Of a stretch of 37,789 nucleotides of DNA, positions 24,258-32,143 are shown piece by piece. A model generated the notes under the pieces. The model searched no databases. It was not told the origin of the DNA and saw nothing but the letters and a program-made list of their open reading frames with translations. Location of the stretch: the NCBI GenBank assembly GCA_017461285.1, contig JAFTYS010000081.1, forward strand, positions 1-37,789. The letters run 5' to 3'. The position numbers and the translations under genes are program-made. The DNA is from Bacteroidales bacterium (GTDB taxonomy: Bacteria > Bacteroidota > Bacteroidia > Bacteroidales > UBA932). The first letter of the stretch is position 1, and every line of letters starts with the position of its first letter.

Positions 24258-25117
24258 TAAAGGTAGTAAAGATAGGAGGAAACGTCGTCGACAATCCGTC
24301 GCTTCTGCGGGAGTTCGTCAGGGATTTCGCGGCCATGCCGGGCATGAAGGTGCTCGTCCATGGAGGCGGGGTCATGGCTAGCCAGATGCAGAAGGAGATG
24401 GGCATGGTGCCGAAGATGGTGGAAGGCCGCAGGGTCACGGACGAGGAGACGCTGAAGGTCGTGACCATGGTATATGCAGGCTGGTGCAACAAGAACATCG
24501 TAGCCCTGCTGCAGGCCGAAGGATGCAATGCCATCGGGCTCACAGGAGCAGATGGCAATGCCATAAAGGCCAGCAGGAGACCGCCGGTCCATGTCGAGAG
24601 CCTCGGAGAAGATGTGGACTACGGTTATGTCGGAGATGTGAATGCAGAAAGTGTGAATGCAGGGTTCATATATTCTCTTCTTGAGAAAGGAATCGTACCG
24701 GTATTCAACGCGATAAATCATGACGGAAATGGCAACCTGCTGAACACTAATGCAGACACCATCGCTTCGTCTGTGGCAATCGCCATGGCGAACTACAGAT
24801 ACAGAACACCTCGCGAGGTATGCAGCAGGTGTGAGGAATGTACATTCTGCAGCGACGACGGCCGTCTGACACATGTAACCGATCTGGTCTACTGCTTCGA
24901 AAAGGATGGCGTTCTGTACGACAAGGACGACGATTCGAGCGTGATACCGGAGATCGACAGGGAGAAGTTCGCGCAGCTGAAGGCGGAAGGCAGGGTCGCA
25001 GACGGAATGATTCCGAAACTTACGAATTCATTCAAGGCCATCGACAGCGGAGTGGCGAGGGTGATCATCAAGCACGCACGCAACCTGCTCGGCACGACAG
25101 GAACAACATTGATATAA
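24254..25117 (+). CDS. argB: N-acylglutamate kinase with Cys4 insert
   Basis: ArgB phosphorylates N-acetyl- or N-succinylglutamate. The 287-residue protein has the amino-acid-kinase motifs: 'VVKIGGNVVDN' (4-14), 'VLVHGGG' (33-39), 'GLTGADGNAIK' (95-105), 'NADTIASSVA' (166-175) and 'GMIPKLTNSFKAI' near the end. An extra segment of about 25 residues (roughly 180-205) separates 'AIAMAN' from 'LVYCFEKDGVL', where relatives have only a few residues. It contains four evenly spaced Cys, CxxCxxCxxC (190, 193, 196, 199). The frame begins at 24254 with ATGA overlapping argF'; a much longer upstream frame was rejected. Confidence 0.94.
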   Translation: MIKVVKIGGNVVDNPSLLREFVRDFAAMPGMKVLVHGGGVMASQMQKEMGMVPKMVEGRRVTDEETLKVVTMVYAGWCNKNIVALLQAEGCNAIGLTGADGNAIKASRRPPVHVESLGEDVDYGYVGDVNAESVNAGFIYSLLEKGIVPVFNAINHDGNGNLLNTNADTIASSVAIAMANYRYRTPREVCSRCEECTFCSDDGRLTHVTDLVYCFEKDGVLYDKDDDSSVIPEIDREKFAQLKAEGRVADGMIPKLTNSFKAIDSGVARVIIKHARNLLGTTGTTLI

Positions 25118-26376
25118 TGGACAGAAACGAGTACATACGGACACTGGTATCTGAAGCGGCGGAGCTGCTGAAGGAGATGGTTCGGATTCCTTCGCCTTCA
25201 TTCAGCGAGACGGCCGTATGCGACCGTGTCAGCGGATGGATGAAGGAAAGGGGCATCGAGCACGAGCGCATCGGCAACAACATCGTAGCCGAGCACATCG
25301 CCGACCCGTCGAAGCCTGTGCTGATGCTTTGCGCCCATATGGACACTGTAAGTCCGTGCGAGGGATACGGGTTCGATCCATATTCTCCGGACTATGAAAC
25401 GGCCGCTGAGGTCATCGGCCGCATATCAGGTCAGAAGATCAGACCTGAGGACATAGTGGCCGGCCTTGGCAGCAATGATGACGGCGCATCTGTCGTCGCC
25501 ATGCTTGCCGTATATCGTTATTTCAACGATACATGCTGCTGTGGCAGCGGTTCCCAAAACCGTGCTACCCCCCTGGCCGCAGGGGGAGGGACCCGCTCCG
25601 AAGGAGTGGGAGGGGTTGTTTTGGGAACCGCTGCCACAGCAGACGTACCTGCAGGGACCAACCTGATACTGGTACTGACATGCGAGGAGGAAAGGTCGGG
25701 AAAGAACGGAATGACAGGATTGTGGGGGACGAGGGTCTGCAGTAGAGAGGAAAGGAAAGCCGGATGCACTGCGATCGACTTTGCGGTCATAGGGGAACCG
25801 ACCGGAATGAAGGCTGCGACTGCAGAAAGAGGTCTGCTTGTAATTGACGCAACCGCCTATGGAGTAAGCGGACATGCCGCACGCAATGAAGGTGAAAACG
25901 CTCTGTACATAGCTCTGGAAGACATTTCCCGCATAAGGGCGCATGAATTCGGAAAGATATCCCCAAGGATGGGAAAGGTCAATCTGAACGTCACCCAGAT
26001 CAATGCCGGCACGGCACATAATGTCATTCCTGACAGATGCGATTTCGTGATAGACATACGTCCTACCGAACAGTATTCGAACGAAGATATCCTGATGGAA
26101 CTTCAGGATATATGCCGCAGCGAACTCAAGCCGAGGAACCTGGCGAACAGGTCCAGCGCTACATTCGAGGACTCCCCTCTCCAGAAAGCGGCTGATGCCC
26201 TCGGAATAGAGACGTTCTCTTCGCCTACGACCTCGGACTGGATGCGCATCGGATGCGACGCGATAAAGATGGGGCCGGGAGAGTCGGCCAGATCCCACAG
26301 AAAGAACGAATTCGTGCTGGTCAGTGAGATACACAATGCAATTGAAACATACATTAATTTAATCCACCGGATGTAG
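25117..26376 (+). CDS. argE: N-acylornithine deacylase (ArgE/DapE family) with palindromic insert
   Basis: A 419-residue zinc peptidase of the M20 family, which would release ornithine (or citrulline) from its acyl group. Metal ligands are visible: His74 and Asp76 in 'CAHMDTVSP', Asp121/122 in 'GLGSNDDGASV', Glu190-191 in 'CEEERSG', Glu227 in 'VIGEPTG', and a late His in 'RSHRKNEF'. Residues ~141-175 (35 codons) are encoded by palindromic element C and read as Gly/Ala/Ser-rich. They interrupt the chain between the helix 'VYRYFNDT' and the strand 'NLILVLTCEEE', a loop in normal family members. The ATG at 25117 overlaps the argB stop by one base (TAATG). The stop lies in the left arm of element D. 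Confidence 0.92.
   Translation: MDRNEYIRTLVSEAAELLKEMVRIPSPSFSETAVCDRVSGWMKERGIEHERIGNNIVAEHIADPSKPVLMLCAHMDTVSPCEGYGFDPYSPDYETAAEVIGRISGQKIRPEDIVAGLGSNDDGASVVAMLAVYRYFNDTCCCGSGSQNRATPLAAGGGTRSEGVGGVVLGTAATADVPAGTNLILVLTCEEERSGKNGMTGLWGTRVCSREERKAGCTAIDFAVIGEPTGMKAATAERGLLVIDATAYGVSGHAARNEGENALYIALEDISRIRAHEFGKISPRMGKVNLNVTQINAGTAHNVIPDRCDFVIDIRPTEQYSNEDILMELQDICRSELKPRNLANRSSATFEDSPLQKAADALGIETFSSPTTSDWMRIGCDAIKMGPGESARSHRKNEFVLVSEIHNAIETYINLIHRM
25537..25641 (-). repeat. Palindromic element C, in-frame inside argE
   Basis: Perfect 24-bp inverted repeats, 25537-25560 and 25618-25641 (beginning TGCTGTGGCAGCGG), flank a 57-base core. Read on the minus strand, the core has hairpins CCCACTCC-TTC-GGAGCGGG and CCCCCTGC..CAGGGGG, matching the order in A, B and D, so this copy is inverted. 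The 105-base span is 35 codons. Confidence 0.92.
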
Positions 26377-26472
26377 GTCACTATGATACTACGTGACCCC
26401 CTGTCCTCTTCGAGGACGTCCCCCTAACCGGGGGTGGCATGTCACTTCCGTATCATAGTGCCCTGCATCCGG
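26367..26472 (+). repeat. Palindromic element D (argE-argH gap)
   Basis: Imperfect arms 26367-26397 and 26441-26472 (sharing CACTATGATAC) enclose hairpins GTCCTC-TTC-GAGGAC (26403-26417) and CCCCC-taacc-GGGGG (26420-26434). The left arm contains the last codons and stop of argE. Hairpin 1 has a different stem from A and B but still pairs perfectly. Confidence 0.9.
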
Positions 26473-26487
26473 GAAGAACAGAATATT

Positions 26488-27816
26488 ATGAGTACACTTT
26501 GGAGCAAAGGAACACAGGCGACTGACCTGGTGGAGGATTTCACGGTAGGAAACGACCGCATACTGGACATGCGCCTGGCAAAATATGATGTCATCGGTTC
26601 AAAGGCACATACCAGGATGCTGGAGTCCATCGGACTTCTGGAAGCTGACGAGCTTGAGACGCTTACTGCAGCGCTGGACCAGATCCTGAAGGAGATCGAA
26701 GCCGGATCATTCGTGCTGGAAGACGATATTGAAGACATCCACTCGCAGGTGGAACTTCTTCTGACCCGCCGTCTGGGCGATCTTGGCAAGAAGATCCACT
26801 CAGGACGTTCACGCAACGACCAGGTGCTTGTAGACGTCAAGCTGTTCCTGAAGGACGAGGTGCTGAATATCCGCGAGGAAGTTCTCGCACTGTTCAACAC
26901 TCTCCAGAGCCTCAGCGAAAAGCATAAGGATGTGCTGCTGCCGGGCTATACACATGGCCAGGTAGCGATGCCGTCGTCATTCGGACTGTGGTTCGGAGCA
27001 TATGCGGAGGCGCTTGCAGACGACATGTACATGCTCCGCGGGGCATATAATGTAACCGATCAGAATCCTCTCGGGTCGGCTGCGGGATACGGAAGTTCAT
27101 TCCCGCTCGACCGTCAGATGACGACTGACCTCCTCGGCTTCGCCAGCCTTGACTACAATGTCGTGGCGGCGCAGCTCAGCCGCGGAAAGGCGGAAAGGGC
27201 GGTCGCATCCGCGATGGGAGCCATCGCGCTCACCCTCAACAAGTTCGCGGCAGACTGCTGCATGTACATGAGTCCGAACTACGGATTCATAAAGTTCCCT
27301 GACGAACTGACGACCGGCTCGAGCATCATGCCTCACAAGAAGAACCCTGACGTCTGGGAGATCATGCGCGGCAACTGCAACCGCATCATGTCAGTCGAGA
27401 ACGAGATAAGCATGCTCTGCAGCAACATGCCGCACGGTTATCACAGAGAATTCCAGCTTCTCAAGGACATCCTCTTCCCTGCCCTTGAAAACATGCACAG
27501 ATGTCTCCGGATGGCCGATTACATGCTCCAGCATATCATCATCAAGGAGAACATACTCGATGCACCGATATATGATTACCTTTTTACTGTAGAGGAAGTG
27601 AACAGACGCACTCTCGAAGGCATGCCGTTCCGCGATGCATACAAGAGCGTAGGCATCGAAGTGAATGAAGGGAAATTCAGATATCAGGGAGCTGAAGGGA
27701 AGACAAACGGCCAGCTTGCGCCGGCCGACCTGAAACATACTTCCATCGGAAGCCTTGGAAACCTCTGCAACGACCGCATAAGGGCAAAGATGGAATCCGC
27801 CTCGGCGTTCAATTAA
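26488..27816 (+). CDS. argH: Argininosuccinate lyase
   Basis: ArgH splits argininosuccinate to arginine and fumarate. The 442-residue protein has 'HSGRSRNDQVLVDVKLFL' (substrate site), 'LPGYTHGQVAMPSSFG', 'DQNPLGSAAGYGSSFPLDR' and the fumarase/aspartase signature 'GSSIMPHKKNPDVWE' with the catalytic Ser. I chose ATG at 26488 (MSTLWSKGTQ); the longer frame starts in element D. It closes the arg operon and is followed by a terminator. Confidence 0.97.
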   Translation: MSTLWSKGTQATDLVEDFTVGNDRILDMRLAKYDVIGSKAHTRMLESIGLLEADELETLTAALDQILKEIEAGSFVLEDDIEDIHSQVELLLTRRLGDLGKKIHSGRSRNDQVLVDVKLFLKDEVLNIREEVLALFNTLQSLSEKHKDVLLPGYTHGQVAMPSSFGLWFGAYAEALADDMYMLRGAYNVTDQNPLGSAAGYGSSFPLDRQMTTDLLGFASLDYNVVAAQLSRGKAERAVASAMGAIALTLNKFAADCCMYMSPNYGFIKFPDELTTGSSIMPHKKNPDVWEIMRGNCNRIMSVENEISMLCSNMPHGYHREFQLLKDILFPALENMHRCLRMADYMLQHIIIKENILDAPIYDYLFTVEEVNRRTLEGMPFRDAYKSVGIEVNEGKFRYQGAEGKTNGQLAPADLKHTSIGSLGNLCNDRIRAKMESASAFN

Positions 27817-27843
27817 TAAATTATTGCTGCTCAATAAATTACA

Positions 27844-27882
27844 AAAGCCATGATGAAATTGAAATCATCATGGCTTTATTTG
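27844..27882 (+). terminator. arg operon terminator
   Basis: AAAGCCATGATGA (27844-27856) pairs perfectly with 27865-27877 around an 8-base loop, then ATTTG. The 13-bp stem sits 28 bases after the argH stop. Confidence 0.75.
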
Positions 27883-28056
27883 GCACAATGCTTGGTTAGG
27901 GAAAGTCATTACGAACAAACAGATTATTTCCCTATGAGAAATTTTATTGAGGATTATCTCATGAATCCGACTGCAGCAATAGCTTCTGCAACAGAAGAAA
28001 CATCCGCATGCGAGTGGATGAACACCATCAGCGAGGACACCATCTATCTACAGATA

Positions 28057-29250
28057 TCAAGTCCTGAATTCCGTCTCCTCAGCACCTATCTCCTGTGGGA
28101 TTGATTTCTTCGGATTCCTTGGAACTCCGTAGCTTATCAGCTTGTTTGCGGCACCGACAATGCTCTGGCCTCTTTCCCTGAGCTTCCGGTCGCATGCTTC
28201 ATAATATTTCAATGCTTCCTCAAGCTTCTCCCCCATCTTCGCATGAGCCGTGCAGAAGTCCGATACTCGTGAGAGCATCATCTCTGCAGCAGCGATTATC
28301 TGCTGCTGGTTCGCGACCTGCTCATGACTCTTCCATGCTATGCTGATCATACGGAGAAACGGCATCATGGTCTCTTCTGTCGCGATCAGGACTCCCTGGT
28401 CATAGGCATCCTGCCACAGATTGCGGTCCGCCTCATATGCCAGACGCAATGCCGAATATACAGGCACGAACATGATGACAAAATCCAGCATCTTATGACC
28501 CGGTCTGAGGTATCTGCTGTAATCCTTCCTTGCAAGCTTGCGCACCTGCTCCTTCATGGCAGCCAGATTTCTTGCCACCGCATCAGCCTTCAGCTGCTCG
28601 TCATCAGTGGAATAGTAATCATACATCGCCGTCAGAACCACCTTGGAATCGACAACGACATCGTTTCCGTCCGGATAGTGGAGTATGAAGTCCGGGCGCA
28701 TCCTGCGGTCGGTATCTTCGTTATATACCACATTGCCGTGTTCATCGCGCAATGTCTCCTCCTTGTCATAGTCGCGTCCTTCGCGCAGACCTTCGGAAGT
28801 AAACAGGTTGTCCAGTATCACCTCTCCCCAGTTTCCCTGGGCCTTGTTTCTTCCTTTCAGGGCTTCGGCAAGATTGTCTGCCTTGTCTCCTATGGACATC
28901 GTCTGCTCGCGCAGATTCCTGACGGCATTATCGATGTTCTCCTTCATGCGCTGCGAAGAAGCGACATGGGCCATGCGGTTCTTCTCGAAGGCATCCTTCA
29001 TGCTGTTTATGTCCTTGTCCAGACCCGCAGAAAGATTCTCGAAAAGGGTCTTTGCCCTCCTCTCGAGTTCCTCTTCCCTCTCCTTCAGGACCCTCTCGCT
29101 CTCGGCAGTCATCTGGGCCTTCATCATCTCCAGCATCACCGCTGTGTCCACCTTATCCTTTCTTGCAGAAGCAAGCGCCACAACAAGATAAGTCAACAGT
29201 GCTGTAACCAGCACTGCTGCGACTATAATATAGATCATCGTTTCTGTCAT
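28057..29250 (-). CDS. rmuC: DNA recombination protein RmuC
   Basis: RmuC limits recombination at inverted repeats in enterobacteria, and its core has a restriction-endonuclease-like fold. The 397-residue protein has an N-terminal transmembrane helix (about 6-26), a long charged coiled coil (30-130), and the RmuC core: 'KAQGNWGEVILDNLFTSEGLREGRDY', 'MRPDFILHYPDGNDVVVDSKVVLTAMYDYY', 'FVPVYSALRLAYEADRNLWQDAYDQGVLIATEETMMPFLR'. It is the last gene of the lon-to-rmuC run and follows the DUF4384-like gene by 21 bases. Confidence 0.94.
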   Translation of the reverse strand: MTETMIYIIVAAVLVTALLTYLVVALASARKDKVDTAVMLEMMKAQMTAESERVLKEREEELERRAKTLFENLSAGLDKDINSMKDAFEKNRMAHVASSQRMKENIDNAVRNLREQTMSIGDKADNLAEALKGRNKAQGNWGEVILDNLFTSEGLREGRDYDKEETLRDEHGNVVYNEDTDRRMRPDFILHYPDGNDVVVDSKVVLTAMYDYYSTDDEQLKADAVARNLAAMKEQVRKLARKDYSRYLRPGHKMLDFVIMFVPVYSALRLAYEADRNLWQDAYDQGVLIATEETMMPFLRMISIAWKSHEQVANQQQIIAAAEMMLSRVSDFCTAHAKMGEKLEEALKYYEACDRKLRERGQSIVGAANKLISYGVPRNPKKSIPQEIGAEETEFRT

Positions 29251-29271
29251 ACGACAAAGATAACGAATTAT

Positions 29272-30072
29272 TTATTTGATGACAGTAGAGTCGTGGTAGA
29301 TGACCCTCTGATCTGCAGGAAGGTTGTATATCCAGCTCAGGATCGACTGGAAATCCATTTCTCCGAGGTAAGGATAATTCTTCTTGGTAGCAAGCACAAT
29401 TATGTTTATGAACTCTGTCTCGACATCCGGATCGCTCTTTGCCATCACCAGTTCGATCGAGTCGGTCACTGGGACATTATATGTACCTCCGGCCGCAAAC
29501 ACCTGATCTCCTTCATAATCGTTCGGGTAGATCATGGCCGCATCATCATTTGTAAACCAGAATATCTTGATGTAGGAATCCGTACCGTAAACCTTGAAAG
29601 AGCACTTGAATAAATCCTCTTCCTTATAGACAGGATCTATTCCGCTCACGGAAAGCTTATATGTCAGGTCTTCCTGGACATCATTCTTGGTCACATTGGC
29701 ATCAATGGTCACAACCTTGAACATCCTCTTCATCTTGGGATCCCATTCTTCCTTGACCTCCTTTTCAAGAACGTTCACAAGACCGTTGATGGCCAAAGTG
29801 CTCACAGAAGAATACGCCTCCGAGAACTTTTCGCCGTTGCTGGAACTTACCTGCCCCATGACAGACCAGACATTCTCCATTATACCGGCCTTACGGAGAG
29901 CCTCCTTCTTCGCTTCCATGAAGGCTCTCTCTTCGGCCTGGGCTACCGTGATGTCACCGCTGACCTCCCATCTTCCGACCGCCTTCCTTACGCGAACGAC
30001 ATCGTTCTCGGCATAAAGAGAGCAGCCCAGCAGGAAAGCGGCTACAACGAATAATTTTTGTATTACAGTCAT
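29272..30072 (-). CDS. Exported DUF4384-like protein
   Basis: A 266-residue protein with a signal peptide (MTVIQKLFVVAAFLLGCSLYA). Residues ~25-120 form an LPP20/FlgT-N-like domain with the long helix 'AQAEERAFMEAKKEALRKAGIME'. Residues ~150-230 resemble DUF4384: 'SYIKIFWFTNDDAAMIYPNDYEGDQVFAAGGTYNVPV'. Domains of this kind are found in periplasmic or secreted stress proteins and beside metacaspase-like proteins. The exact function is unknown. It follows the double-thioredoxin gene by 17 bases. Confidence 0.75.
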   Translation of the reverse strand: MTVIQKLFVVAAFLLGCSLYAENDVVRVRKAVGRWEVSGDITVAQAEERAFMEAKKEALRKAGIMENVWSVMGQVSSSNGEKFSEAYSSVSTLAINGLVNVLEKEVKEEWDPKMKRMFKVVTIDANVTKNDVQEDLTYKLSVSGIDPVYKEEDLFKCSFKVYGTDSYIKIFWFTNDDAAMIYPNDYEGDQVFAAGGTYNVPVTDSIELVMAKSDPDVETEFINIIVLATKKNYPYLGEMDFQSILSWIYNLPADQRVIYHDSTVIK

Positions 30073-30089
30073 ATCAATAAATGCACTAT

Positions 30090-31583
30090 CTACAAATCTA
30101 GTATATATCTACGATATATCCTAGCATTCCTGCCGGTTTTTATTACGAATGGCAACGTAGAAAGATCAAAATCATTAAAAAGTTTAACTGACAGGTCAGG
30201 ATCTGCAGCCAGCACTTCATCGACATTGACTATCAGAACTTTAGTCTTCCTGTTATCTGCAACAAGCCTGGCTGCCGCTTCTTTCTGGGCCGCACAGACA
30301 TTGCATCCGTCTGTGACGAACATGATATAATTCTCACGTCCTCCGAGACGGCGGAGACGGAACTCACCGGTCTTGGCCTTCTTCCACGAGAGCAAGGTGC
30401 CGGGGACCTTCAGGTCAGACACGAGCGTTCCGGGAGCAGCCTTCGACAGCAGGCCGTCATACATCTGCGCCATGCCGACGACCTTCAGGGAGTCGTCCGA
30501 AGTCTTCCAGACATCCGGTCTGGAGAGAATCTTCTCCTTCACCAGACGGGCCATTCCCTCCTTGAAGCCCTCTCCGCTCCGGATGCTGAGGTAGTACATC
30601 AGGTCACCCGTCATCTGCTTGAACATCACGGTGTCACCCTTCGGCAACGTATTGGCTTCTATATAGTTGGAAACATCATTGACTTCTTTTGCAGATACAG
30701 GTCCATCGCCGAAAAGACTGTCGTAAAGGGCTATGGATTCATCGTTTCCGTACTCCAGCTCGACCTCGTCGAAAATGTCATGAAGCATCATGCCGAGAGC
30801 CCTGACATCAAGCCCTCTTCCGAGTATCGTTCCGTCGGGAGCGATCAGGAACATACGCGGCGTCTGAATGACCCCGTATTTTCTCTGGAAATCTGAATCC
30901 ATGGCAGGATCCCACATATGATGGACACGGACCATGCGGGCTTCGAACTTCAGCTTGCCGAAGGCATAGTCACGCCATTCTTCCTCATTGTCAGAAGCGT
31001 ACACGGCGATGAAATCCACAGGGAAATCCTCTTCCCGGAAAAGGCGCCGCAGAAGGATGGACTGCATCCTGCAGGTCGAGCAGGATGTGTCATAGAAATA
31101 CAGGACAGCGAACCTGTCCGAAGGTTCGTCAAACAGGGTTATCGGATCGCCGTCCAGGTCGAAAAGGGTCATTTCCGGAGCCTGGTTTCCTATCAGCGAA
31201 CGGCGGTTGAATTCCGCAAAGATACGGGCCGCAAGAAGCTCGTTCTCGTCCCTCATCTTCACCTTTCCGGAATCGAACCATTTATCGAAGACATGTATCG
31301 CGACAGCCTCGGCGCCCATCACTTTCGAATCGCGGTAATGCTCATATGCAGACAATGCAACACGCTGACGCATAAGGGAATCCACACACGTATCGATAAG
31401 GAAGTCACACTCCCCTTTCTGAGTTTCCGGTCCCTCGAACTCTATCGCTGCAAAGTATTCCGAAAGCCGTTCGTCAAGAGCTGCCCGCACGGTGGAATCC
31501 AGCTGGGCAAAAGCATCCGCCGCCACCGTCAGAAACAGCAGCACCACCCCAACCAGATACCTTATCTTTTGCCTTCTTACCAT
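30090..31583 (-). CDS. Exported protein with two thioredoxin-like domains
   Basis: This 497-residue protein has a signal peptide (MVRRQKIRYLVGVVLLFLTVAADAFAQ) and an N-terminal helical domain of the type found before redoxins in Bacteroidota (DUF5106-like). A TlpA/AhpC-type domain has active site CSTC in 'YFYDTSCSTCRMQ' and the cis-Pro region 'GVIQTPRMFLIAPDG'. A second, C-terminal thioredoxin-like fold has CNVC in 'VTDGCNVCAAQK' and 'LSTLPFVIK'. Both CxxC pairs are intact, so thiol oxidoreductase activity in the periplasm is likely. I chose ATG at 31583, 7 bases after the coaD stop; the upstream extension lies within coaD. Confidence 0.83.
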   Translation of the reverse strand: MVRRQKIRYLVGVVLLFLTVAADAFAQLDSTVRAALDERLSEYFAAIEFEGPETQKGECDFLIDTCVDSLMRQRVALSAYEHYRDSKVMGAEAVAIHVFDKWFDSGKVKMRDENELLAARIFAEFNRRSLIGNQAPEMTLFDLDGDPITLFDEPSDRFAVLYFYDTSCSTCRMQSILLRRLFREEDFPVDFIAVYASDNEEEWRDYAFGKLKFEARMVRVHHMWDPAMDSDFQRKYGVIQTPRMFLIAPDGTILGRGLDVRALGMMLHDIFDEVELEYGNDESIALYDSLFGDGPVSAKEVNDVSNYIEANTLPKGDTVMFKQMTGDLMYYLSIRSGEGFKEGMARLVKEKILSRPDVWKTSDDSLKVVGMAQMYDGLLSKAAPGTLVSDLKVPGTLLSWKKAKTGEFRLRRLGGRENYIMFVTDGCNVCAAQKEAAARLVADNRKTKVLIVNVDEVLAADPDLSVKLFNDFDLSTLPFVIKTGRNARIYRRYILDL

Positions 31584-31590
31584 AGCTGAC

Positions 31591-32049
31591 TTATAGTTCG
31601 ACTCCCTCCGGAACAAACAGAGAAGTATCTCCTCCGTGCTTGAGCAGGTCACGCACCGCAGTGGAAGAAATGTGCGCAAACTCCTGAGCCGTAGGAATGA
31701 TTATGGTCTCGATATCAGGAGCAAGCTTGCGGTTCGCATCGGCTATCGACCTCTCCGTCTCGAAATCGATCATGTTCCTGACTCCACGGACAATATGCCT
31801 GATGCCAAGCTCACGGCACTTGTCGATGGTAAGATTGTCATACTGTATGATGCTTACGCCTTCGAGTCCGGCAGTCGCCTGTCTTATGATCTCGATCCTT
31901 TTCTCATTCGGGAAGAATCCCCTTTTGTCTATATTGATTCCGATGGCCACAACAACCTCGTCAAACATCGTCAAAGCCCTCTTCAGGATGTTGAGATGAC
32001 CTGCGGTAAACGGGTCGAACGACCCTGGAAACATAGCTGTTCTTTTCAT
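31591..32049 (-). CDS. coaD: Phosphopantetheine adenylyltransferase
   Basis: CoaD makes dephospho-CoA from phosphopantetheine and ATP. The 152-residue protein has the nucleotidyltransferase signature 'GSFDPFTAGHLNIL' (9-22), 'VRGVRNMIDFETE' (ISSSMVKE-type substrate region equivalent at 'FAHISSTAVRDLLKHGGD'). Length is typical. It lies 94 bases after ung. A 7-8 bp hairpin in that gap (32065-32090) may separate the transcripts. Confidence 0.96.
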   Translation of the reverse strand: MKRTAMFPGSFDPFTAGHLNILKRALTMFDEVVVAIGINIDKRGFFPNEKRIEIIRQATAGLEGVSIIQYDNLTIDKCRELGIRHIVRGVRNMIDFETERSIADANRKLAPDIETIIIPTAQEFAHISSTAVRDLLKHGGDTSLFVPEGVEL

Positions 32050-32064
32050 ATTTTCTAATTCAAT

Positions 32065-32090
32065 GGCACAAATAAAGCCTGTTTTGTGCC
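32065..32090. other. Weak hairpin in the ung-coaD gap
   Basis: GGCACAAA (32065-32072) pairs with TTTGTGCC-type sequence ending at 32090, leaving a 10-12 base loop. There is no long T run on the minus strand, so it may be a weak terminator or a stabiliser. Confidence 0.3.
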
Positions 32091-32143
32091 TTTATCCATC
32101 AAATACTGTCTTAATGACACGAAACATGGTCATTTTCGTTCCA

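Noticed and set aside
27850..28104. 84-codon plus-strand frame between argH and rmuC
   Set aside because: Its ATG lies inside the arg terminator hairpin, its 3' end overlaps rmuC, and I recognise no family. Most likely chance.
28324..29613. 429-codon plus-strand frame antisense to rmuC and its neighbour
   Set aside because: It spans two genes in the opposite direction and has no family signature.
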